Source: Solibacillus sp040273735
Lineage (GTDB): Bacteria > Bacillota > Bacilli > Bacillales_A > Planococcaceae
Reading direction: 5' to 3'
DNA: 64,000 bases
Assembly: GCF_040273735.1 (NCBI RefSeq)
Contig: NZ_JBELZM010000013.1
Coordinates: forward strand, 1 to 64,000
A program made the position numbers and the translations under genes. The first letter of the stretch is position 1. Each line of letters starts with the position of its first letter. Positions 1 to 7,240 of the stretch are shown one piece after another. The notes under the pieces are model-generated. The model saw nothing but the letters and a program-made list of their open reading frames with translations, did not search any database and had not been told where the DNA came from.

Positions 1-32
1 CGAGATGGAAGGTTCTATCGGATAATTTTTAT

Positions 33-75
33 CCAGGCACTTGTCTCCAATTTATTGGAGACAGGTGCTTTTTTA
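33..75 (+). terminator. Rho-independent terminator of a gene left of the window
   Basis: A long near-perfect hairpin (GCACTTGTCTCCAAT and its complement around a TT loop) is followed by a run of T. It reads as the terminator of a + strand gene whose body lies outside the window. Confidence 0.8.
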
Positions 76-85
76 TGGAAACGAA

Positions 86-803
86 AACCCCCTGCTATGC
101 GGGGGGTTCTAAAGAGCTTTTAGCTATGGACAAAAAAAATACTCCAGTCGTACAATAAAATCAGGTCTGGTCAACCGATTACGTACGAAAGGAGCTCCAA
201 AAATGGATAATAAAAGTTTAGCACATACAACATGGAATTGTAAGTATCACATCGTGTTTGCGCCAAAATACAGAAGAAGAATGATCTATGGAAAAATAAA
301 AGCGGATATTGGTAAAATATTACGTCAACTGTGTGATAGAAAAGGCGTAGAAATTATTGAAGCCACGGCTTGTCCTGATCATATACATATGTTAGTGAGT
401 ATTCCGCCGAAGCTTAGTGTATCTGCGTTTGTTGGGTACCTCAAAGGAAAAAGTAGCCTAATGATATTCGATCGACATGCAAATTTGAAATATAAATATG
501 GAAACAGGAAATTTTGGTGTCGAGGATATTATGTAGACACAGTAGGACGAAACAGAAAAGTCATTCAGGAATATATAAAAAATCAATTACAGGAAGATCT
601 CCTGGAGGATCAAATGACGATGAAAGAATTCATTGACCCATTCACAGGTGAAGAATTAAATCGAAGAAAAAAATAAGTACACCGCTTTAGCGGTAGTCGG
701 AAACGTAGTGCGGTTGGCAGACCTTTCAAAGCGTCTTTAGACGTGGGCCAGTAACCCAGCGTTTCACGCGCAGAGAAAACCACCAGTTCAACTGGTGGTT
801 TTT
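86..803 (+). mobile_element. IS200/IS605-family element, IS200 type (tnpA only), apparently complete
   Basis: The element holds one Y1 transposase gene and no tnpB. At the left, 86-108 folds into a G/C-rich hairpin (ACCCCC against GGGGGT with a TAT loop). At the right, 776-803 is a long perfect odd palindrome centred at 789. IS200 elements have subterminal hairpins of this kind instead of terminal inverted repeats and make no target duplication, so the exact ends cannot be fixed by eye. Smaller stems between the gene and the right hairpin (about 680-770) are probably also part of it. It sits between a terminator and the promoter of the next operon and disrupts no visible gene. Confidence 0.85.
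203..676 (+). CDS. tnpA: IS200-type Y1 (HUH) transposase TnpA
   Basis: At 157 aa this is the usual full length of IS200 TnpA, a single-strand DNA transposase that cuts and rejoins hairpin-marked ends through a 5'-phosphotyrosine link. The metal-binding HUH motif is His60-Ile-His62 (in PDHIHML) and the expected catalytic tyrosine is Tyr124 in the helix VIQEYIKNQ. A good ribosome site (AAAGGAG) precedes the ATG. No frameshift or stop interrupts the gene, so it may be active. The family call is secure; activity is inference. Confidence 0.95.
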   Translation: MDNKSLAHTTWNCKYHIVFAPKYRRRMIYGKIKADIGKILRQLCDRKGVEIIEATACPDHIHMLVSIPPKLSVSAFVGYLKGKSSLMIFDRHANLKYKYGNRKFWCRGYYVDTVGRNRKVIQEYIKNQLQEDLLEDQMTMKEFIDPFTGEELNRRKK

Positions 804-879
804 ATTATGTATTTAACCTATTTTCCTTGTCAATATTAATTAAAAGTTTTAAATTTAATCATTGTTCAGAAAATAAAGA

Positions 880-906
880 TTGTTTTTGCTGTTACTCTGT
901 TATAAT
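880..906 (+). promoter_or_regulatory. Probable promoter of the amino-acid ABC/luxS operon
   Basis: A consensus -10 TATAAT lies at 901-906. The -35 is weak: TTGTTT at 880-885 leaves only 15 bp, so a less good hexamer near 878-883 with 17 bp may be the real one. The gene start at 953 follows. Confidence 0.45.
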
Positions 907-952
907 ATAAAACTTATAAAAAAACTAGGAATTAATAGTGGAGGCATTTAGA

Positions 953-1753
953 ATGAAAAAATTATTATCGATCGTTACATTATCAGCGCTCGTTTTAGCA
1001 GCATGTGGTGGCGACAAATCAGAGGAAAACGCAAGCGAGGCAAAGAATAAATTAGAGGAAATCCAGGCAGACGGAAAAATTCAAATCGGTCTTGAAGGAA
1101 CATTCCCTCCATTCAGCTTCCATGATGAATCAGGTGCATTAACAGGCTTTGAATATGAAATTGCCGATCAAATCGCAAAAGATCTAGGTGTTGAAGCAGA
1201 ATATGTTGAAACAAAATGGGATTCATTGATCGCAGGATTGGATACAGATAAATACGATTTTGTTATTAACAACGTATCGATTACAGATGAACGTAAAGAA
1301 AAGTACGACTTCTCGATTCCATATATGAAATCAGAAGCGGTAGTTGCAGTTCATACAGATAATACAGAAATTAAAGAGCCGGCTGACATGGACGGTAAAA
1401 AGTCATCTCAAACAATTACAAGTAACTTTGCCCGCGATGCAGAAGCGCTTGGTGCAGAAGTTGTTGCAACAAATGATCTGATGAGTTCAATCGAGCTTGT
1501 TGTACAAGGCCGCGCAGATGGAACAATCCATGACCGCGTGACATTCCTGACATACTTGCAGGAACAGCCGGACACGAAGTTGAAAGTGCTGGACGGTGCA
1601 ATCAATTCAACTGATATCGCATTAATTTTAAATAAAGAAAACGATGAGTTCCGTGAGAAGTTAAATGAAATTATTAAAGAACGTACAGAAGACGGTACAT
1701 TCGAAGCAATTTCAGAAAAATATTTCGGCGAAAATGTTATTTCAAACAACTAA
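953..1753 (+). CDS. Amino-acid (probably cystine) ABC transporter substrate-binding lipoprotein
   Basis: The protein is a periplasmic-binding-protein family 3 receptor that would capture a polar amino acid outside the membrane and hand it to the permease encoded next. The start at 953 is chosen over an upstream in-frame GTG (938) because GTGGAGG at 938-944 is the ribosome site. A signal peptide ends in the lipobox LAAC (lipid-anchored Cys18), followed by a charged linker and the SBP_bac_3 fold with the motif GLEGTFPPFSF near the N-terminus. The 266 aa length is normal. The cystine assignment rests on similarity to TcyA-type receptors and on luxS in the same operon, so it is inference. Confidence 0.88.
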   Translation: MKKLLSIVTLSALVLAACGGDKSEENASEAKNKLEEIQADGKIQIGLEGTFPPFSFHDESGALTGFEYEIADQIAKDLGVEAEYVETKWDSLIAGLDTDKYDFVINNVSITDERKEKYDFSIPYMKSEAVVAVHTDNTEIKEPADMDGKKSSQTITSNFARDAEALGAEVVATNDLMSSIELVVQGRADGTIHDRVTFLTYLQEQPDTKLKVLDGAINSTDIALILNKENDEFREKLNEIIKERTEDGTFEAISEKYFGENVISNN

Positions 1754-1756
1754 TGG

Positions 1757-1782
1757 AAAGGTCGTTTCGACGGCCTTTTTTA
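1757..1782 (+). terminator. Intra-operon UUCG-tetraloop terminator
   Basis: Arms AAAGGTCGT and ACGGCCTTT (one G-U pair) close a TTCG loop and are followed by T6. It lies between the binding-protein gene and the permease gene. It likely reduces read-through so that the receptor is made in excess over the membrane parts, a common arrangement in ABC importers. Confidence 0.7.
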
Positions 1783-1815
1783 CTTGGATTTAACGATAGA
1801 AAGGAGTGTTAGTGG

Positions 1816-2475
1816 ATGAGTAGAGAAATGGATATTTTACTTAACTCGATTTGGCCGATTTTAAAAGCGGGACTTCTTGTTACCATTCCGCTATCGCTCA
1901 TTGCCTTTGCCATTGCCTTAGTCATCGCGGTCTTGACGGCACTGGCTAGAATCTCAAACTACAAAGTATTACGCTGGATTTTCGGTACTTACGTCTGGGT
2001 ATTTCGAGGAACACCCTTATTGGTGACATTGTTTATCGTATTCTTCGGTTTGCCGAAGCTGGGGATTACCCTCGATGCATGGACAGCGGCGATTATTACA
2101 TTCTCACTGAATACGGGCGCCTATGCATCCGAATCGATTCGAGCTTCGATTTTGGCCATTCCAAAAGGACAATGGGAAGCAGCAGAATCTCTCGGTATGA
2201 CGTATTGGCAAATGATGCGACGAGTTATCGCACCGCAGACTGTCCGAATTTCATTGCCGTCAGTGGCCAATGATTTTATCGATTTAGTGAAAGGCACATC
2301 TTTAGTAGCGAGTATCACACTGGCGGACTTATTCATGGTCGGGCAGCAAATTACAGCAAGAACATATGAGCCGCTTATGATTTATTCACTTTGTGCGGTC
2401 ATCTATTTAATCTTCATTAGTATACTGATGGTCATTCAAAGCCGCCTGGAAAAATACGCATCGAAGTATGTATAA
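1816..2475 (+). CDS. Amino-acid ABC transporter permease
   Basis: At 219 aa with about five membrane spans this is a typical HisM/TcyB-type permease. The cytoplasmic EAA loop that contacts the ATPase is visible as EAAESLGMTYWQMMRRVIAP in the second half. It should form a homodimer with two copies of the ATPase encoded downstream. A strong AAGGAG ribosome site precedes the ATG. The gene ends three bases before the in-frame GTG of the ATPase reading frame, so translation may be coupled. Confidence 0.9.
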   Translation: MSREMDILLNSIWPILKAGLLVTIPLSLIAFAIALVIAVLTALARISNYKVLRWIFGTYVWVFRGTPLLVTLFIVFFGLPKLGITLDAWTAAIITFSLNTGAYASESIRASILAIPKGQWEAAESLGMTYWQMMRRVIAPQTVRISLPSVANDFIDLVKGTSLVASITLADLFMVGQQITARTYEPLMIYSLCAVIYLIFISILMVIQSRLEKYASKYV

Positions 2476-2477
2476 GA

Positions 2478-3251
2478 GTGTCAGGTGGAGCGCCAGAGGG
2501 AGGGCTTATTATCGTACAATTTCAGCAGATGTCGAAGTTCTTTGGTGAGAACGAGGCATTAAAGAATATCAATTTAACATTTCATGAAGGCGAAACAACG
2601 GTTATTTTAGGTCCATCCGGTTCAGGGAAATCGACGCTGCTGCGCTGTATCAATCTATTGGAGCGACCTGAAAAAGGAGTTTTGACAGTCGGCAACCAGA
2701 CAGTTGAACTGAACAAACCGATCTCTCAGAAGAACCTGCTTTCGATTCGCCAAAATACGGCGATGGTATTCCAAAGCTTCAATCTGTTCCCGCATATGAA
2801 AGTGCTTGAAAATGTGATGGAAGGGCCGGTTACCGTCTTAAGGAAAGACAAAGGGGCTGCAAGACAAAAGGCGCAGCAATTATTGGAGAAGGTTGGCCTG
2901 AGTCATAAAACAGATCAGTACCCATCGCAATTATCCGGAGGGCAACAGCAGCGTGTCGCCATCGCAAGAGCATTGGCAATGGAGCCGCAGTTTTTACTGT
3001 TCGATGAGCCGACGAGTGCACTGGATCCCGAGCTTGAAGGGGAAGTGCTGAAGGTGCTGAAAAATTTGGCAGAAGAAGGCAAGTCGATGATTATCGTGAC
3101 GCACAACTTGAATTTTGCGCGCGAAGTGGCAGACCGGATTTTATTTCTGGAAAACGGTGAAATCGGCTATGACGGCGTAACCGAAAACTTCTTTACAGCA
3201 AACAACAACGAACGGATTCAACAATTTATAAAATCTATGCAATTTATCTGA
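2478..3251 (+). CDS. Amino-acid ABC transporter ATP-binding protein
   Basis: This is the ATPase of the importer: Walker A GPSGSGKST, signature LSGGQQQR, Walker B LLFDEPTSALD and the switch His in IIVTHN are all intact. The start is uncertain. GTG at 2478 has no ribosome site, whereas AGGGAGG at 2497-2503 lies just before ATT (2508) and ATC (2511), exactly where homologous ATPases begin (11-12 residues before FGxxEAL). Either a non-AUG start (ATT/ATC) is used or the protein carries about ten extra residues. Expected partners are the two genes upstream. Confidence 0.9.
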   Translation: MSGGAPEGGLIIVQFQQMSKFFGENEALKNINLTFHEGETTVILGPSGSGKSTLLRCINLLERPEKGVLTVGNQTVELNKPISQKNLLSIRQNTAMVFQSFNLFPHMKVLENVMEGPVTVLRKDKGAARQKAQQLLEKVGLSHKTDQYPSQLSGGQQQRVAIARALAMEPQFLLFDEPTSALDPELEGEVLKVLKNLAEEGKSMIIVTHNLNFAREVADRILFLENGEIGYDGVTENFFTANNNERIQQFIKSMQFI

Positions 3252-3266
3252 CTAGGGGGATTCAAC

Positions 3267-3737
3267 ATGACAACAGAGAAAACAAATGTAGAGAGCTTTG
3301 ATTTAGACCATACGAAAGTAGTGGCGCCTTATGTACGACTTGCCGGTACGAAAACAGGCGCGAAAGGCGACGTCGTAACAAAATACGATATCCGTTTCAA
3401 ACAGCCGAACAAGGCACATATGGAAATGCCGTCATTACACTCTTTAGAGCATTTAATGGCAGACCGTATCCGCAATCATAGTGGAGATGTCGTTGATTTA
3501 TCGCCAATGGGCTGTCAAACAGGCTTCTACTTGGCATTACTCAACTACAATGACTATGACGGCGTATTAACGATTATTGAAAATACGTTGAAAGATGTGC
3601 TGAAGGCAGAATCCGTACCAGCATGTAATGAAGTACAATGCGGCTGGGCAGCAAGCCATAGCTTAGAAGGCGCAAAAGCATTAGCTGAAGAATTTTTAGC
3701 AGGCCGCGCTGAGTGGCATGTCGTTTTCGGAGAATAA
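3267..3737 (+). CDS. luxS: S-ribosylhomocysteine lyase LuxS
   Basis: LuxS splits S-ribosylhomocysteine into homocysteine and the AI-2 precursor DPD in the activated methyl cycle. The metal site is visible as His58, Glu61 and His62 (HSLEH) with Cys125 (QCGW); the catalytic Cys83 is in PMGCQTGF. Full length is 156 aa. The gene follows the ABC ATPase by 15 bp with GGGGG as ribosome site and is closed by a terminator, so it is the last gene of the transport operon. Pairing luxS with an amino-acid importer fits sulfur amino-acid supply and recycling. Confidence 0.97.
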   Translation: MTTEKTNVESFDLDHTKVVAPYVRLAGTKTGAKGDVVTKYDIRFKQPNKAHMEMPSLHSLEHLMADRIRNHSGDVVDLSPMGCQTGFYLALLNYNDYDGVLTIIENTLKDVLKAESVPACNEVQCGWAASHSLEGAKALAEEFLAGRAEWHVVFGE

Positions 3738-3748
3738 TAGATGAAGTT

Positions 3749-3785
3749 AGTCTTCTGTGAGGGGATTCTCGCAGAAGGCTTTTTT
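3749..3785 (+). terminator. Terminator after luxS
   Basis: Arms AGTCTTCTGTGAG and CTCGCAGAAGGCT pair with G-U wobbles and are followed by T6. Confidence 0.85.
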
Positions 3786-3858
3786 ATTGGAGCAATTGTT
3801 TTAAAAGTTCCTGTAATTAGGTTATTAATTAACTAAAGTAACTAAAAGGAGAATTTGA

Positions 3859-4356
3859 ATGAACAATATCTCAACGACGACATTAACGATGAAAAGAGAA
3901 TTTACTGTAAAGCCTGAAAAAGTGTTTGACGCATGGCTGAATCCTTTGATGATGAAAAAGTGGTTCTTTACATTGGAAGGGACGAACAAGGTCGCACAAA
4001 ATGACTCGAAAGTAGGGGGCAGCTGGGAGATTGTCGACCACCGTGGTGGAAAAGACTACCGGGCAATCGGCGAGTACAGTGAAATCGATTCACCTGAAAA
4101 AATCGTGTTCACTTTTAAGATGCCGCAATTCAGCGAACTGGAAGATACGATCACAGTGGAGCTGAAAGAGTTGGGACAAGGCAGTGAAATGACGTTCACC
4201 CAACTGATTCATGTTGAAAATGAAGAACAATGGACAGATGCTGACATCGCAAAAGCTCTCGATGACATGCGAGAAGGTACGGAACAAGGCTGGAATTTAA
4301 TGTTCATGGGTCTGAAGGAATTAGTCGAGATCGGAAAAGTAAGCTATCAAGGTTAA
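3859..4356 (+). CDS. SRPBCC (AHSA1/START-like) domain protein
   Basis: This 165-aa single-domain protein has the AHSA1-type pattern: an N-terminal strand and helix with VFDAWLNPLMMKKWF, a middle GGSWEIVDHRGG stretch and a C-terminal long helix with GTEQGWNLMF. The fold makes a hydrophobic cavity that binds small ligands. Bacillota members are often of unknown role or found beside ArsR-type regulators; no such partner lies here. It stands alone, with ribosome site AAAGGAG and its own terminator. No specific substrate can be given. Confidence 0.85.
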   Translation: MNNISTTTLTMKREFTVKPEKVFDAWLNPLMMKKWFFTLEGTNKVAQNDSKVGGSWEIVDHRGGKDYRAIGEYSEIDSPEKIVFTFKMPQFSELEDTITVELKELGQGSEMTFTQLIHVENEEQWTDADIAKALDDMREGTEQGWNLMFMGLKELVEIGKVSYQG

Positions 4357-4368
4357 GTAGAATTAGAC

Positions 4369-4404
4369 ACCGGGTGGGGGCATGATCATCCATTCGGTGT
4401 TTTT
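4369..4404 (+). terminator. Terminator after the SRPBCC gene
   Basis: Arms ACACCGGGTGG and CCATTCGGTGT pair and are followed by TTTTG. The first unit of repeat array A begins five bases further on. Confidence 0.75.
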
Positions 4405-4408
4405 GATG

Positions 4409-4726
4409 TTCTAATAAAGTAGTGAATTGTTCTAATATATCTTTAAAAGTTCTAATAAAAGTGTGATCTTCTAATATAAGTAATAGGTGTGCTAATAAGT
4501 CCTGAACTTGTTCTAATATCGCTCTCAGAAGTTCTAATAACCTCCCCAAATGTTCTAATATGTGTTCCAACTCTTCTAATAAGATCTCACATCGTCACGA
4601 AACAACTTAAAATACAATGCTTCCACTCAAAAAAGCGTCCGCCTATCCAAGTTATTCTAATAAACCCCGTCAATGTTCTAATAACAAAGGTAACTCTTCT
4701 AATATCTCTACTAAATCTTCTAATAA
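4409..4726 (+). repeat. Phased repeat array A: 13 units of TTCTAATA(A/T)
   Basis: Unit starts are 4409, 4430, 4450, 4469, 4490 (variant TGCTAATAA), 4511, 4532, 4553 and 4574, then after a gap 4655, 4676, 4697 and 4718. Spacing is 21 bp except 20 and 19 at units 2-4. The ninth base runs A,T,A,T,A,T,A,T,A in the first nine units. Spacers are about 12 bp and differ from unit to unit, yet they resemble the spacers at the same place in array B. The array fills most of the 600 bp between two + strand genes. It has no plausible start codon or ribosome site on either strand. Confidence 0.9.
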
Positions 4727-4956
4727 AAATTAGTCACTCATGCAGAAAGTCCAAAAAGTAGTAACCCCTCCAACCTATGAATTTCAGGAATGTAACGTAT
4801 TCTTTTTCACTATTTTATTTAGTAAAGGGAAAAAAACGAAAGGCTCTTCGAATTAGGAGATGCCTTTTTATAGGTAGAAAAATTCGCGAAAAAGGTTAAA
4901 ATAGGCTAAATTGAAGTGGTGCAAATTTAATTTGATTTGAGAAGGGGAAGGGTACG

Positions 4957-5352
4957 ATGAAAAGTGCAAAACCATTTTTAATGTTTCAAGGCGGCGTTGC
5001 TGAAGAAGCAATGAACTTCTATACATCAGTTATAGAGGACGCGGAAATTACGAGCATTATCCGCTATGGGGCAAATGAAGGCGGAGACGAAGGAAAAGTC
5101 ATGCAAGCTACTTTTTCGATAAAAGGTCAGGAATTTATGTGCATTGACAGTAATATAAAACATGAATTTGACTTCACACCGTCATTCTCTATTTTTATTA
5201 CATGTGATACGGAAGAGGAAGCCGACCATCTGTATGAAAAACTGCTTGAAGGCGGACATCCGTTAATGCCAATCGGGGATTACGGTTTCAGCAAGAAATT
5301 CGGCTGGCTAAATGACCGCTACGGCGTGTCATGGCAGATCAATTTAGCTTAA
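4957..5352 (+). CDS. VOC-family (PhnB/glyoxalase-like) protein
   Basis: This 131-aa protein matches the PhnB-like branch of the vicinal-oxygen-chelate fold: MFQGGVAEEAMNFY at the N-terminus, the paired beta-alpha-beta-beta-beta modules, and the closing FGWLNDRYGVSWQI typical of this branch. Such proteins bind a metal or a small molecule, but this branch often lacks clear enzyme residues and its role is unknown. It is monocistronic, with ribosome site GAAGGGGAAGGG and a GC-rich hairpin after the stop. Confidence 0.88.
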   Translation: MKSAKPFLMFQGGVAEEAMNFYTSVIEDAEITSIIRYGANEGGDEGKVMQATFSIKGQEFMCIDSNIKHEFDFTPSFSIFITCDTEEEADHLYEKLLEGGHPLMPIGDYGFSKKFGWLNDRYGVSWQINLA

Positions 5353-5360
5353 TAAAAGGT

Positions 5361-5390
5361 GCCGGGTGTCTGGACCGATACCCGGCGCTT
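5361..5390 (+). terminator. Hairpin after the VOC gene, probable terminator
   Basis: GCCGGGTGTC pairs with GATACCCGGC (one wobble). The T tract after it is weak (CGCTTCATTTT). It leads straight into array B. Confidence 0.6.
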
Positions 5391-5394
5391 CATT

Positions 5395-5773
5395 TTCTAA
5401 TAAAGGGTTGAATTGTTCTAATATATTTTAATATCTTCTAATAAAAGTGAAATTTTCTAATATAAGTGTCGGTTGTTCTAATAAGTATGCGAATTGTTCT
5501 AATATCATCCGCAGTTCTTCAAATATCTTACCTAGAAGTTCTAATAACCGCTCCAACTCTTCTAATAAAATCGATAAGCCGGTGGAAAAAATTCTCCATT
5601 ATTAATTTGTTCTAATAAAGTCCTCAAAAGTTCTAATATCTGCTCCAGCTCTTCTAATAAAATCAATATATCTGTATAAAAAATCTTCTAGCAATAAGTT
5701 GTTCTAATAAAGTACGCGGAAGTTCTAATATCCCGCCCCGAAGTTCTAATAACCACCCGAACTTTTCTAAAAA
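5395..5773 (+). repeat. Phased repeat array B: 16 units of TTCTAATA(A/T)
   Basis: Unit starts are 5395, 5416, 5436, 5455, 5476, 5497, 5518 (TTCAAATAT), 5539, 5560, then 5610, 5631, 5652, then 5702, 5723, 5744 and 5765 (TTCTAAAAA). Steps are 21 bp with the same 20/19 irregularity at units 2-4 as in array A. The first six units alternate A/T at base 9. The two 50-bp gaps divide it into a long element and two short ones. The phrase CTTCTAATAAAATC recurs at 5559 and 5651 and looks like an element end. It lies between convergent genes. Confidence 0.9.
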
Positions 5774-5800
5774 AAAACCTCTGCACACGCCGCCAGCTAC

Positions 5801-6316
5801 TCAACCGGCATTCTGATAAAGCATCCCGCCAAACGCCCTGTTTCTCACCATAATCTTCAGTAAGCCATAGCCCAAAAGCGCACCGGCAAACGAACTCATC
5901 ATAAATGCCGGGACAAAACCGAACAGCGCCGCTTCCTGTCCTAAAAATAAAATCGCAATCGGGTAAGTAGCCATCGCACCAAATAGCCCTGTCCCGATTA
6001 CTTCACCTACCGCTGCAAACGCCAGTTTCTTCGTTTTCGCAAACAAAAATGCAGCTAAAAGTGCGCCAATCATACTGCCCGGATAAGCAAATATACTGCC
6101 TGTCCCCATCAAGTTTCTCAATGTCGACGTAAGAAATGCCTGTAACACCGCATACCATGGACCGAGCAATACCGCCGATACGACATTGGCAAAGTGCTGA
6201 ATCGGAAATATTTTCGCAAAACCTAATGGGATATACACCATACTGCTGAGAATCGTTGTAATTGCTGCGATAATCGCGGAGTATGTAAGCTTTCTCGTTT
6301 TATTCATTTCTACCAT
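5801..6316 (-). CDS. thiW: ThiW, thiamine-precursor ECF transporter substrate component
   Basis: This small hydrophobic protein of about six membrane spans has the ThiW hallmark region around YIPLGFAKIFPIQHFANV and the motif GTGSIFAYPGSMIGA. ThiW is the S-component that captures a thiamine precursor (probably the thiazole) for the shared ECF energising module, whose genes are not in this window. A TPP riboswitch and its terminator lie directly upstream and support the assignment. The start may be the ATG at 6316 or the second ATG at 6307; the latter has the better-placed AAGGATGG. Confidence 0.92.
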   Translation of the reverse strand: MVEMNKTRKLTYSAIIAAITTILSSMVYIPLGFAKIFPIQHFANVVSAVLLGPWYAVLQAFLTSTLRNLMGTGSIFAYPGSMIGALLAAFLFAKTKKLAFAAVGEVIGTGLFGAMATYPIAILFLGQEAALFGFVPAFMMSSFAGALLGYGLLKIMVRNRAFGGMLYQNAG

Positions 6317-6339
6317 CCTTTACAATAATTTTTGCAACA

Positions 6340-6369
6340 AAAAAAACCACTTTCAATTAAGAAAGTGGT
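6340..6369 (-). terminator. TPP-riboswitch expression-platform terminator
   Basis: On the minus strand, ACCACTTTC pairs with GAAAGTGGT and is followed by eight T. It sits between the aptamer and thiW and is the OFF structure when TPP is bound. Confidence 0.85.
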
Positions 6370-6397
6370 ATCGTAGCCTATACAAAAATATAAAATA

Positions 6398-6482
6398 GGG
6401 GGTCGACACTACTTTCCTACGCTAGTATTACCTAGATCAGGTGCAAAGGGTACTTCTCAGCCAAACAGGCGCCCCTAGTAGT
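6398..6482 (-). promoter_or_regulatory. TPP (THI-box) riboswitch
   Basis: Read on the minus strand, the conserved THI-box elements appear in order: GGGG.GCC, then GGCTGAGA, then ACCCTTTG.ACCTGATCT, GGTAATACTAGCGTAGG and AAAGT. The consensus T in the pyrimidine-binding helix is matched. A terminator lies 30-60 bases downstream, before thiW, so control is probably transcriptional: TPP favours termination. Confidence 0.95.
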
Positions 6483-6595
6483 TTTACGAGCAGATTATCT
6501 GCTTCCAGTATTAGGTTAATTTCACAATAATCATAACATGGCCGTTTCATTATGCAAACGCTTTTTTGAAATTTAATCCCTTTGACCGAGAAAAA

Positions 6596-7162
6596 TTACT
6601 GCTCATACCCGCCGCCATAATTGCCGGGCTGGACCTGTTGCCAAGGGTTTGGCGGACCGATGAAAGTATTGGGTCTGACAGGAGCAACTGCCTGCGTCCA
6701 TAAAGTTTCGTTCATTCCATAAGTGTGGGCCATAATATTCGCTGGTGTCAGCTTGAGCAGGTCGGAACCTAAAATGACTTCAGGAGTCGGAGCATTGAAA
6801 ATGGCAAGCAGATGCGTGTTGTTTTGCGTAGCGACTTCGTAATGCCACCACCCTTGAGGAACGTTCGCCACTTGACCGGGGCTAATCGGAAAATGCATCA
6901 GCTGTTTCGTAAACGGATTCAAAATCGAAACAACTGCACTCCCCGTAATACAGTAAACAAGTTCCGCCGCATTTTGATGGTAGTGCGGTTCTATAACATT
7001 ATTGGCGCTAAGATATATATCAAGCAACGATATATTATCAAGCGTATTTAACTGGTTGACACCAAGCAGATTGATAAAATTATGCTGGTCTTTAACGAAC
7101 AGCGGGTTTTTATTAACATCGAATGTAAACTGCGGTTGCGCTGAAACATGATTCGAATTCAA
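6596..7162 (-). CDS. Cupin-domain protein
   Basis: The 188-aa protein has a single cupin barrel. Motif 1 is visible as PHYHQNAAELVYCITGSA (two His and a Glu for metal) and motif 2 as PGQVANVPQGWWHYEVA (His). It resembles half of a bicupin oxalate decarboxylase or a germin-like oxidoreductase. The C-terminus is rich in Pro, Gln, Gly and Tyr (ending GNYGGGYEQ), as in some spore-coat-associated proteins. The substrate is unknown; neither decarboxylase nor coat role can be shown from sequence. It is monocistronic, with ribosome site AGAGGTG. Confidence 0.85.
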   Translation of the reverse strand: MNSNHVSAQPQFTFDVNKNPLFVKDQHNFINLLGVNQLNTLDNISLLDIYLSANNVIEPHYHQNAAELVYCITGSAVVSILNPFTKQLMHFPISPGQVANVPQGWWHYEVATQNNTHLLAIFNAPTPEVILGSDLLKLTPANIMAHTYGMNETLWTQAVAPVRPNTFIGPPNPWQQVQPGNYGGGYEQ

Positions 7163-7240
7163 TCGTTCACCTCTTTTATTATTGTTGCTAAAATATGCAA
7201 AAATTTATCGGTGTGTGCCTATTGGATATGAACCATCCAT

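Noticed and set aside
4304..4570. 88-aa heptad-rich reading frame across array A (minus) as a real gene
   Set aside because: No ribosome site, it runs into the end of the SRPBCC gene, and one unit is out of frame. Kept as a finding about coding-like pattern only.
4409..5773. Arrays A and B as CRISPR arrays
   Set aside because: The conserved core is only 8-9 bases with 12-base variable spacers at 21-bp steps; CRISPR repeats are 23 bases or longer with spacers of about 30, and no cas gene is near.
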